A stretch of 8,536 bases of DNA from Planctomycetaceae bacterium (GTDB lineage Bacteria > Planctomycetota > Planctomycetia > Pirellulales > Thermoguttaceae). The stretch covers positions 1-8,536 of the forward strand of contig JAISNF010000320.1 of NCBI GenBank assembly GCA_031276415.1, given 5' to 3'. A program made the position numbers and the translations under genes. The notes under the pieces are model-generated. The model was given only the letters and a program-made list of their open reading frames with translations. It was not told where the DNA came from and made no database searches. This document shows positions 1 through 5,597 of the stretch, in pieces (positions within the stretch are counted from its first letter, which is position 1; each line of letters opens with the position of its first letter).

Positions 1-10
1 TCTGTGGTTA
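1..10. repeat. Edge of a dispersed repeat copy
   Basis: The first ten bases, read on the minus strand, are TAACCACAGA. This is the start of the dispersed repeat also seen near 1977, 2084-2144 and 5348. The copy is cut by the window edge and lies just downstream of the sialidase-like gene's stop codon. Confidence 0.45.
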
Positions 11-38
11 AAGAGGCAACAATTTGTTTTTCTAAAAC

Positions 39-1610
39 CTAATCGAAAGGTAACCACTCAACACCGTTTGCCGTAATTTGGAAACGTTTGGCGCGAATAT
101 CAGAACCCTCGCCCTCCTCATAGTAAACAATCAAAATCGAACCGTCCTTGAGTTCAACCATCGCAGGATATGCGCCGAAAACATTGTCAACAAGAATCGA
201 AGAACTCCAAGTTTTACATTCGTCCCGGCTAATACGCAAATTAGTTTGAGGTAACCGCGTCGCAAGTAAAATCACGTTATCTTTCGTCCGTAAAAGATAA
301 GGACAATGACCCGCAAAACCGGCATGTTCGGAAATCGACCACGTTTTCCCTTTGTCCTTTGAATACGAAATCCCCATCCAAGGACGTTGGATGGCGTAAA
401 GTGTTCCATCTTTCAGTTCGATGACATCGGTTTCGGCATCAAGTTGTTGTCCCGCATTCGGAATAACAATCACCTCGCCCCATGTCTTGCCGTTGTCATT
501 ACTGAGACTCACCGCTCCGGCAGCAAGTTCTCCCTTTTTAAAAGTGTAAAGCGGCATCAAAAGTGTCCCGTCCGAAAGAACACGAATCGGTTGACTTGTG
601 GGAGTATCCGTAAAAAGAATTTTGGGTTCCGACCATGTTTTCCCACCATCAGAAGATTCGGAAAGCAATGTGTTTGTTGTAACTCCGCCGTCTTTGGGTT
701 GATAGGTGAAAAAATTACACAAAATCCTGCCGTCTTTAAGTTGAACAACAGACGCGTCACGATCATCAAGCGGTGTGTCAATAATTATTTTTGAATCAGA
801 CCATGTTTTCCCTTCATCAGACGAATAAGATGCGGCAATACATCCGCCTTTGGGAAGTTTTGCGTTGGGCAAAGCAATATGACCGTATCCGGCGTAAAAA
901 ACACACAGCAAACGTCCGTCCTGTAATCGGCAAACATCGGGAAACGCTTCATAAGCACCCACACCCGCATCCGTACAAATATGTATCCAAAGCGGTGGCG
1001 GAATCTTAAAATCCGTTTTTGCTGTTTCGGCATGACCGGAAACAACAATATCCTTGACAAACGCTTTTCCCTGATTAGCATAAAAACCAATACGCCCGGC
1101 TCCTTTTAACGTATCATCTTTTGCTTCGTACAATTCTTTGCCGTCAAAGAAAACTTTGAGCGTATCGCCTTTGATTTCCAGAGCCGCGTCATACCATTGA
1201 CCGGATTGGCGATTCGAAACAGGGACTCGTTTGATTTCCGTCCATTCTTGATCTGCCGTATGCCGGACAAGAATTGCCGAATGGCGATCAAAGTGAGCGT
1301 AATAATAATGTTGTGCGTCGCTTGCCTTGATGATAAAACCGCAAGCCAAAACCTGATTCTTGTTACCAGGAGCAACCTGATATTTTGCGGACAACTTGAC
1401 ATCATTCCATTCGTAAGGAAGGAAAAATCCTTTTGAGATGGTTTTTGTCCCGTCGAAAACAAGTTCACCATTTTGAATGGAACCTGTTTTTCCGGTAAAT
1501 GACCATTGTTTTGCTGACTGGTCGTTGTCGAGTTTGATTTTCGTTTCATCAGCAAAAGTGCCGGAACAAAAAATCAAAATGAGGCTAAAAACATACATTG
1601 TTCGTAACAT
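39..1610 (-). CDS. Secreted two-domain sialidase-like (BNR/Asp-box) protein with N-terminal LamG/DUF1080-like domain
   Basis: This 523-residue protein probably acts outside the cytoplasm on glycans. Residues 1-20 form a signal peptide (hydrophobic MYVFSLILIFCSG, then likely cleavage after TFA-20). Residues about 25-195 resemble a concanavalin-like DUF1080/LamG sandwich and end in the typical GRIGFYANQGKAFVKDIVV stretch. Residues about 205-523 form a six-bladed sialidase-type propeller with five Asp boxes (S-x-D-x-G-x-T-W) at about 261-270, 317-326, 368-377, 415-424 and 459-468. The last is degenerate, with Cys in place of Gly. The propeller opens with EAFPDVCRLQDGRLLCVFYAG, as in BNR_2 exo-sialidases. 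No classical FRIP motif is visible, so true sialidase activity is uncertain and another glycan specificity is possible. The ATG at 1610 is supported by AGGAG at 1619-1623 with 8-nt spacing. The stop is TAG. Confidence 0.88.
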   Translation of the reverse strand: MLRTMYVFSLILIFCSGTFADETKIKLDNDQSAKQWSFTGKTGSIQNGELVFDGTKTISKGFFLPYEWNDVKLSAKYQVAPGNKNQVLACGFIIKASDAQHYYYAHFDRHSAILVRHTADQEWTEIKRVPVSNRQSGQWYDAALEIKGDTLKVFFDGKELYEAKDDTLKGAGRIGFYANQGKAFVKDIVVSGHAETAKTDFKIPPPLWIHICTDAGVGAYEAFPDVCRLQDGRLLCVFYAGYGHIALPNAKLPKGGCIAASYSSDEGKTWSDSKIIIDTPLDDRDASVVQLKDGRILCNFFTYQPKDGGVTTNTLLSESSDGGKTWSEPKILFTDTPTSQPIRVLSDGTLLMPLYTFKKGELAAGAVSLSNDNGKTWGEVIVIPNAGQQLDAETDVIELKDGTLYAIQRPWMGISYSKDKGKTWSISEHAGFAGHCPYLLRTKDNVILLATRLPQTNLRISRDECKTWSSSILVDNVFGAYPAMVELKDGSILIVYYEEGEGSDIRAKRFQITANGVEWLPFD

Positions 1611-1625
1611 GTGCTGTTCTCCTAA

Positions 1626-1710
1626 ATTAAAGTAAAGTGGTAAAACTTAACGTAAAATAATATTCAGTGAAATTTTCTGAATTACCAACAAGGCAACATT
1701 TCACTGAAAC
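1626..1710. repeat. 85-bp direct repeat, copy 1 (leader of the sialidase-like gene)
   Basis: This is nearly identical to 1876-1959, with three substitutions and one single-base gap. It holds an 11-bp perfect inverted repeat, TTCAGTGAAAT (1663-1673) and ATTTCACTGAA (1698-1708), around a 24-nt loop. It begins just upstream of the ribosome binding site of the sialidase-like gene, so it is that gene's 5' untranslated or promoter region. A promoter function is inferred from position only. Confidence 0.85.
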
Positions 1711-1753
1711 ATTATGAAAATTCGTAATCCTTCGCGGTAATAGGTTTAAATCG

Positions 1754-1779
1754 TAAAGGCGCAATGTATTGCGTCTCTA
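1754..1779. repeat. REP-like palindrome
   Basis: CGCAAT (1760-1765) and ATTGCG (1768-1773) form a 6-bp perfect stem around GT. With one G-T wobble and one mismatch the pairing extends outward over the GTAAAG / CTCTAG flanks. Short dispersed palindromes of this GCGCAAT type occur again at 5461-5473 and 5532-5539. It lies in the gene-free region between the sialidase-like gene and the DUF1559 gene. Confidence 0.5.
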
Positions 1780-1796
1780 GTACAGTTGATGATTTT

Positions 1797-1834
1797 TCAA
1801 TCTTAACCCCGCAGGGGGTTAAGATTGATTTTTT
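1797..1834 (+). terminator. Intrinsic-terminator-shaped hairpin
   Basis: There is a 14-bp perfect stem, TCAATCTTAACCCC (1797-1810) with GGGGTTAAGATTGA (1815-1828), a GCAG tetraloop, and six Ts directly after it on the plus strand (1829-1834). The shape is that of a rho-independent terminator for plus-strand transcription. No plus-strand gene lies upstream, so it may block antisense transcription coming through the sialidase-like gene, or be a mobile hairpin element. Confidence 0.6.
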
Positions 1835-1875
1835 CATTATGATAACTTGTTAAACGAATCTCCGTGAACGGGTAC

Positions 1876-1959
1876 ATTAAAGTAAAGTGGTAAAACTTAA
1901 CGTAAATAATATTCAGTGAAATTTTCTAAATTACCAACAAAACAACATTTCACTGAAAC
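1876..1959. repeat. 85-bp direct repeat, copy 2
   Basis: This is the second copy of the 1626-1710 sequence in the same orientation, 250 bp away. It keeps the 11-bp inverted repeat at 1912-1922 and 1947-1957 intact; the substitutions fall in the loop. No gene follows it closely in either direction. Confidence 0.85.
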
Positions 1960-1976
1960 CACAAATTTATTTTTAT

Positions 1977-2006
1977 TAACCACAGAGGACACAGAAAACA
2001 CAGAGG
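1977..2006. repeat. Dispersed TTAACCACAGAG repeat, left arm of an inverted pair
   Basis: The sequence TTAACCACAGAGGACACAGA followed by AAACACAGAGGA is a copy of a dispersed repeat. It is inverted relative to the copy at 2084-2115, so the two could pair across about 75 nt of AT-rich DNA between the DUF1559 and sialidase-like genes. Confidence 0.75.
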
Positions 2007-2083
2007 ATTTTTTTTAATTGAAATCGAAACATTCCCTAATATTATAATTGATTTTTGATCTAAAATAATTTTAAAAGAAATTA

Positions 2084-2144
2084 TTCTCTGTGAACTCTGT
2101 GTTCTCTGTGGTTAATTTTTCTGTGGTTAATTTTTTTGTGGTTA
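2084..2144. repeat. Dispersed repeat, right arm plus two truncated tandem units
   Basis: Read on the minus strand this is TTAACCACAGAGAACACAGA with a TTCACAGAGAA tail (2084-2115), preceded by two shortened units, TTAACCACAGA (2120-2130) and TAACCACA (2137-2144). The innermost unit supplies the TAA stop of the DUF1559 gene that ends at 2142, so the repeat abuts, and perhaps replaced, the end of that gene. Confidence 0.75.
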
Positions 2145-3176
2145 TTCGCCGGAATCTTTTCCGTTGGCGGTGCTCATTGCCTGCCATACTTTCCAACTTA
2201 TTGTATTGGAAACAAAGCGGACACTGCCATCCATCATTGAGGCGTTGACGCCGCCATTGTGACGGCTGCGCGGTGTTACGATAGCACGAGCCGAACCGTA
2301 AACAGCAGTTCCTGCTCCTGTTCCAAGACAAGGAACCGCATCACTTTCAACAAAACAATAACGTCCGCTACTAGTATCAATTCTGTCCGGTTCTTTACTA
2401 TTGGGAGTATAAACGGCACAAAACCATGCTCCGTAAGGATCGTAAACATGACCGCGCATATCGTGGAGAGTAACTCCGGTTGTCCAACTGGTAAAACCGG
2501 TATCACGATTGGGATCCGATTTACCTTGAATAATTTCCGAAAAACCAAGCGTGTTACTCGTACCGTCTTTCAATGTTCCGAATTTGAAATAAGACGGAGA
2601 AAGTCCTGCATAATCGTTTTTGTCCATTTCAAAAGGCGCATCACCGTAAGTGTACGTTGTACCATCCTTAACGATACTGGGAGCAGGTCCTATGAAAACA
2701 GTTGAACGTCCGGTGTTACCAATGTTACATACATAGTTGAAGAAACCTGTTATGTACATATTGTTGGCATTGGGCGTTGGACTATCACTTGGACAACGGT
2801 AAACCGGAACCGTTGAAAGACCAAGTTCACGATTCTTAACCGATCCGGCACCCATCGCTCCTGTACCGTCACCTGCAAAGCGGCTGCCAAAATCGTACTG
2901 GTCGAACAAAGAGTTTTGTTCGACGAAAGCCCAAACTGAGTGAGCCCATGTACAGTAAACACCACGATTCGCCGCCGGAAGTGATTGGTAAGTGTCGTGG
3001 TAGTTGTGAGTGGCTAAAGTGATTTGTTTTACGTGGTTCATACATTGTGATCGGCGGGCGGCTTCTCGTGCTGCTTGAACGGCGGGCAAGAGAATAGCAA
3101 TCAAAACACCGATAATCGCAATCACGACAAGAAGTTCTACTAAAGTGAACCCCTTAAAAATTTGTGAGCATTTCAT
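2142..3176 (-). CDS. DUF1559 protein with type IV pilin-like N-terminus and H-X9-DG C-terminus
   Basis: This 344-residue protein belongs to the large planctomycete DUF1559 family, thought to be exported and assembled like pseudopilins; its exact job is unknown. A short basic leader (MKCSQIFKG) precedes FTLVELLVVIAIIGVLIAILL, with prepilin peptidase cleavage expected between Gly9 and Phe10 and Glu at +5. The helix continues as PAVQAAREAARR. Family landmarks are YRCPSD at about 126-131, DGTSNTLGFSEII at about 204-216, and H306-NGGVNASMM-DG317 near the end. Length is normal for the family. The ATG at 3176 is preceded by AAGGAG (complement of 3185-3190) with 8-nt spacing. The stop codon lies inside a dispersed repeat, and an array of 21-bp palindromic repeats lies upstream. 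It is a paralogue of the gene ending at 3963. Confidence 0.95.
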   Translation of the reverse strand: MKCSQIFKGFTLVELLVVIAIIGVLIAILLPAVQAAREAARRSQCMNHVKQITLATHNYHDTYQSLPAANRGVYCTWAHSVWAFVEQNSLFDQYDFGSRFAGDGTGAMGAGSVKNRELGLSTVPVYRCPSDSPTPNANNMYITGFFNYVCNIGNTGRSTVFIGPAPSIVKDGTTYTYGDAPFEMDKNDYAGLSPSYFKFGTLKDGTSNTLGFSEIIQGKSDPNRDTGFTSWTTGVTLHDMRGHVYDPYGAWFCAVYTPNSKEPDRIDTSSGRYCFVESDAVPCLGTGAGTAVYGSARAIVTPRSRHNGGVNASMMDGSVRFVSNTISWKVWQAMSTANGKDSGE

Positions 3177-3184
3177 AAATTTGA

Positions 3185-3190
3185 CTCCTT
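3185..3190 (-). promoter_or_regulatory. Ribosome binding site of the intact DUF1559 gene
   Basis: AAGGAG on the minus strand, 8 nt from the ATG at 3176. It fixes the start so that the short basic prepilin leader is complete. Confidence 0.8.
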
Positions 3191-3246
3191 TTGTTTTAGT
3201 GTACTAAGTGAAATTGTTAAAATAATGGTAAATAGTGGTAATTGTT

Positions 3247-3388
3247 CAAGTAATTTTCTTGAACATCCAAGTAATTTTCTTGAACGTTCAAGTAATTTTC
3301 TTGAACATTCAAGTAATTTTCTTGAACATCCAAGTAATTTTCTTGAACGTTCAAGTAATTTTCTTGAACGTCCAAGTAATTTTCTTGG
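3247..3388. repeat. Tandem array of 21-bp palindromic units (six full, one partial)
   Basis: Units start at 3247, 3268, 3289, 3310, 3331, 3352 and 3373. Each has the constant 18-mer CAAGTAATTTTCTTGAAC followed by a variable triplet: ATC, GTT, ATT, ATC, GTT, GTC. Only transitions at the first and third triplet positions vary. The last unit stops after CTTGG. Each unit contains CAAG and CTTG around a TAATTTT centre, and junctions ending in GTT create the perfect 14-bp palindrome CTTGAACGTTCAAG. The array lies between the 160-residue gene and the start of the intact DUF1559 gene, about 70 bp upstream of its ATG, so it may affect that gene's transcription. Confidence 0.95.
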
Positions 3389-3423
3389 AATTTTGAGTAA
3401 CTGGCATAGGACTTGCTTAACTT

Positions 3424-3906
3424 TTAGGGATTTTCGGAGTTGTTTTCTTCGGAATGACGTTTCTTGTGGGGAAAGCGAACCCGAAGAGCATCATAAACCG
3501 CTTTGGCTCCCGCAACATTTTGTGTGGCGGCTTTTTGGACGGAATTGTAATAAACGAGTGCGGCATGATAAGCCTCACTTCCCGCGAGCATTTGGGTATC
3601 GTCCACACCGGAATGAAGTTGTTCTACCGCTACAAACAACGGCTCAAGATTATTCGCATCCGAAAAATCAATCGCAAATTCCGACATGTTAAGGAATGGC
3701 GGAACAAATTCGGGATTACTCTGTGCCAACTCGTAGGCTTTTTCGACAAAAGCGAGCGTTTTATCACCCATTTTGGCAATACCGCGCCGTTGAGTTGGGG
3801 TGAGTGGAGTGATGTATGGCGCAAGAAGTTGACGCAATGCTTCCGCTTGCGACAACGCCTGCGCAATTACATCTGGAGGAATCGAAACTGAATGATTGTT
3901 GTTCAT
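3424..3906 (-). CDS. Conserved hypothetical helical protein, 160 residues
   Basis: I cannot assign a function. The protein looks soluble and mostly alpha-helical, with no signal peptide or membrane segment. Visible features are an N-terminal helix rich in Ala, Gln and Leu (about 11-30), then LTPTQRRGIAKMGDKTLAFVEKAYELA (about 35-61), NPEFVPPFLNMSEF (about 64-77), a central VEQLHSGVDDTQMLAGSEAY stretch (about 93-112), and an ALVYYNSVQKAA...GAKAVYDALRVRFP region (about 115-146). The tail is charged. The MGDKT-FVEKA, GSEAY-AAL-YYNSV and GAK-YDAL-RFP pattern resembles, from memory, small uncharacterised proteins seen in several bacterial phyla; no search was possible. The start ATG has no clear Shine-Dalgarno. 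It lies 56 nt downstream of the frame-disrupted DUF1559 gene on the same strand, so the two may be co-transcribed. Confidence 0.8.
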   Translation of the reverse strand: MNNNHSVSIPPDVIAQALSQAEALRQLLAPYITPLTPTQRRGIAKMGDKTLAFVEKAYELAQSNPEFVPPFLNMSEFAIDFSDANNLEPLFVAVEQLHSGVDDTQMLAGSEAYHAALVYYNSVQKAATQNVAGAKAVYDALRVRFPHKKRHSEENNSENP

Positions 3907-3945
3907 TATTTTAAAAATGGGTTAAAGTTTAAAGGGGATAGTTCG

Positions 3946-3962
3946 TTCTTGTTGAACAAGAA
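3946..3962. other. Perfect 17-bp palindrome between two genes
   Basis: TTCTTGTT (3946-3953), a central G, and AACAAGAA (3955-3962) form a perfect inverted repeat. It touches the stop codon of the DUF1559 gene ending at 3963 and lies 40 bp before the start of the 160-residue gene. It could be an operator or a weak hairpin. Its TTCTTG, GAAC and CAAG words recall the 21-bp array units at 3247-3388. Function unknown. Confidence 0.5.
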
Positions 3963-5196
3963 TTATTTACTGAGCGATTCGCCGTTGTCCGAAGTTCCGT
4001 AGGCGACCCAGATGTCTTTATCAATAGTATTGGAGAAAAAGGAAACGCTCCCGTCTCCAAGTACCGCATTCACACCGCCGGAATGATAGGAACGCGCTGC
4101 AGCATAAACAAACCCAGCCTCTGCCAAATTGGTTACTTTTGTAGCGGGCGGAAAGTTGGCTTCAACAACATGAAAATGCCGATCTTTTTCTGTTGTGTTA
4201 GGTGTCAGATAAACCATATCGGTTCCGCCTTGAGTTTTAGGTGCTGCCGTCATAAACATTGATCCTGACGTGAACCCATTCATGAAATCGCCGCGATAAT
4301 CCAGAACACCGGTTGTTCCGGTTTTATCTCGTTTTGACATAATAATTTCTGAAATAAATACAGTGTTTGACAATCCGTCTGAAACACTGGATATTTCAAA
4401 ACAATGATTTAAGGCAAAAGGAGCCAATTTATAGGTATTACTTTTGTAGGGAACTGATCCGGCTGCCAGGTACAACGTCATATCGTTTCCAAAATTCGGA
4501 ACGTAATTTCCCCGACAGCGGATAATTCCATCGCTTTCTGTCCACATAGCGTTGGGACGATCACTGGGGCAGTAATACCAATTTACCGGAGTTGAGGCAG
4601 GTCGATTGTAAGCACCACCGTTGGGAGCGATTCTTGAGGGTTTACTCCAATCATAAGCAGCAACTAATGATTGTTGTTCCATGTAAGCCCACAAACGCGG
4701 AATCAATGTGTGTGCCGGTAGGCTTCCGGGCCAATTTCCGGCGGTAAACCCTGTAATCCAAGTCAGATCATTGTAACCACCTACACTTTTGTCCGGCAAG
4801 GTTAAAGAGAATGGGAGTGAACTAAGGGTATCGTGATAATTGTGAATCCCGATCCCGAGTTGCTTCAGGTTGTTTGTACACTGCATTCGTCTTGCAGCCT
4901 CGCGAGCCGCCTGAATTGCGGGCAACAGCAGAGCGATTAAAACTCCGATAATCGCAATGACCACGAGAAGTTCGACAAGTGTAAAGCCGAACGGTGAAGA
5001 GCGGAAACGAGTTAAGAGGTTTTGGGAAAAGAGGTTAGAACGTGAACAATCTTTACGTTTTGTTTGTCTCTCTTTAAGCCAATCCCCCCCCCCCCCCCAT
5101 CCATTCTACCTGCATTGTCCATTTTAACATTTTTTGGAACTTCACCAACAAATTTTCAACAAACACAACCAAAAAGTTTACTAAATTTTCCATCAT
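3963..5196 (-). CDS. DUF1559 pilin-like protein, out of frame at a 15-base G tract (phase-variable or frameshifted)
   Basis: From 5083 downward the frame encodes a typical DUF1559 protein: a basic stretch (RFRSSPF), the prepilin motif GFTLVELLVVIAIIGVLIA, the helix LLPAIQAAREAARR, YYCPSD, SDGLSNTVFISEII, and H-SGGVNAVLG-DG near the C-terminus. This frame has no ATG, GTG or TTG between an upstream TAG (5106-5108) and the GTG at 4964. Starting at that GTG would delete the GFTLVELL motif. Upstream, AAGGAG (5201-5206) precedes tandem ATGs at 5196 and 5193 that open a stop-free frame (MMENLVNFLVVF...) running into the tract. With 15 Gs this frame ends at a TAA at 5074. With 14 or 17 Gs it joins the pilin frame, giving about 409-415 residues with an unusually long leader of roughly 75 residues. 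As drawn the gene is off, or the tract length is misassembled. An uninterrupted open frame for the 3' part runs from 5105 to 3963. Confidence 0.8.
5084..5098 (-). repeat. Poly-G tract (15 Gs on the coding strand) inside the DUF1559 gene
   Basis: Fifteen consecutive Cs on the plus strand are Gs on the coding strand. It is by far the longest homopolymer in the window. Counting codons from ATG 5193 to the frame of the pilin motif shows one base too many. Loss of one G or gain of two would restore a continuous gene. Tracts of this length are prone to slipped-strand mispairing in replication and also to sequencing error. Confidence 0.9.
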
Positions 5197-5200
5197 CAAT

Positions 5201-5206
5201 CTCCTT
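5201..5206 (-). promoter_or_regulatory. Ribosome binding site upstream of the G-tract gene
   Basis: The minus strand reads AAAAAGGAGATTGATGATGG. AAGGAG lies 4 nt from the first ATG (5196) and 7 nt from the second (5193), so the second is better spaced. This site is the main reason to place the start upstream of the G tract and not within the pilin helix. Confidence 0.7.
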
Positions 5207-5347
5207 TTTAAAAAGATTTGTCAAAATCCCTGCGATTTGTTCGCCGCAAAACAATGACGGCAAAGGAAAAACAACATCATCGCAAGTGAATTAGGTTCAA
5301 AGTGTATCAAAAGTTCTGTTTTGTGTCAATGGGGGATATTTTTTTTA

Positions 5348-5368
5348 TTAACCACAGAGAACACAAAG
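5348..5368. repeat. Dispersed TTAACCACAGAG repeat copy
   Basis: TTAACCACAGAGAACACAAA follows a run of Ts and matches the copies at 1977 and, inverted, 2084-2115. It lies in the gene-free stretch 5197-5597 between citrate synthase and the G-tract gene. Confidence 0.7.
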
Positions 5369-5404
5369 AAAAGAAAAATTTCTGGAATTACAACAATGTC
5401 AACT

Positions 5405-5444
5405 GTCGGCGAGTACGCCGACCAACCTTTGTGGCGAAAGGTTG
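5405..5444. repeat. Double-hairpin REP-like element
   Basis: Two perfect stem-loops lie back to back. GTCGGCG (5405-5411) pairs with CGCCGAC (5416-5422) around AGTA, and CAACCTTT (5423-5430) pairs with AAAGGTTG (5437-5444) around GTGGCG. No T run follows on either strand, so it is not a classical terminator. The paired design recalls BIME/REP elements mobilised by REP-associated transposases; none is encoded here. It sits about 150 bp downstream of the citrate synthase stop. Confidence 0.7.
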
Positions 5445-5460
5445 ACTACCAACAATAATT

Positions 5461-5539
5461 TTCGCATTGCGAAACTCTCCACTATCCGCTCTTAACTCTC
5501 CACTAAAACCAACTTCATCAATAGTTAATAGTTGCGCAA
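5461..5539. repeat. Short palindromes and a 12-bp direct repeat downstream of gltA
   Basis: TTCGCA-T-TGCGAA is a palindrome at 5461-5473. AACTCTCCACTA occurs twice, at 5473-5484 and 5494-5505. TTGCGCAA is a palindrome at 5532-5539. The GCGCAAT words match the palindrome at 1760-1773. These look like degraded pieces of dispersed repeats. I see no gene in 5207-5597. Confidence 0.5.
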
Positions 5540-5597
5540 TGCGGAATTGAAAACATTTGGGTAATGAAATTATTCACCTTTCAACAATTCACTAAAA

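Noticed and set aside
1712..1837. 41-codon minus-strand open frame starting MKKSILTPCG
   Set aside because: It runs straight through the terminator hairpin and the REP-like palindrome, has no Shine-Dalgarno, and its composition follows those repeats, not a protein.
2071..2331. Minus-strand open frame ending in a KLTTEKLTTENTEFTE-like peptide
   Set aside because: The tail is a translation of the dispersed TTAACCACAGAG repeat and the rest is an out-of-frame shadow of the DUF1559 gene.
3247..3388. CRISPR array
   Set aside because: The units are contiguous 21-bp tandem repeats with no unique spacers, and there are no cas genes nearby.
3225..3692. Plus-strand open frame with heptapeptide repeats (SNFLEHP/SNFLERS)
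   Set aside because: Its first half is just the 21-bp DNA array read through (21 is divisible by three), and the second half is antisense to the 160-residue gene. The array's variable sites change amino acids, and there is no good ribosome binding site.
3963..4964. DUF1559 gene starting at the GTG at 4964
   Set aside because: That GTG is a Val codon inside the conserved VELLVVIAIIGV helix. Starting there would remove the prepilin cleavage motif, which is present and intact just upstream in the same frame.
5064..5294. Plus-strand open frame with a proline run
   Set aside because: The prolines come from the C tract. The frame is antisense to the G-tract gene's 5' part and has no ribosome binding site or recognisable domain.
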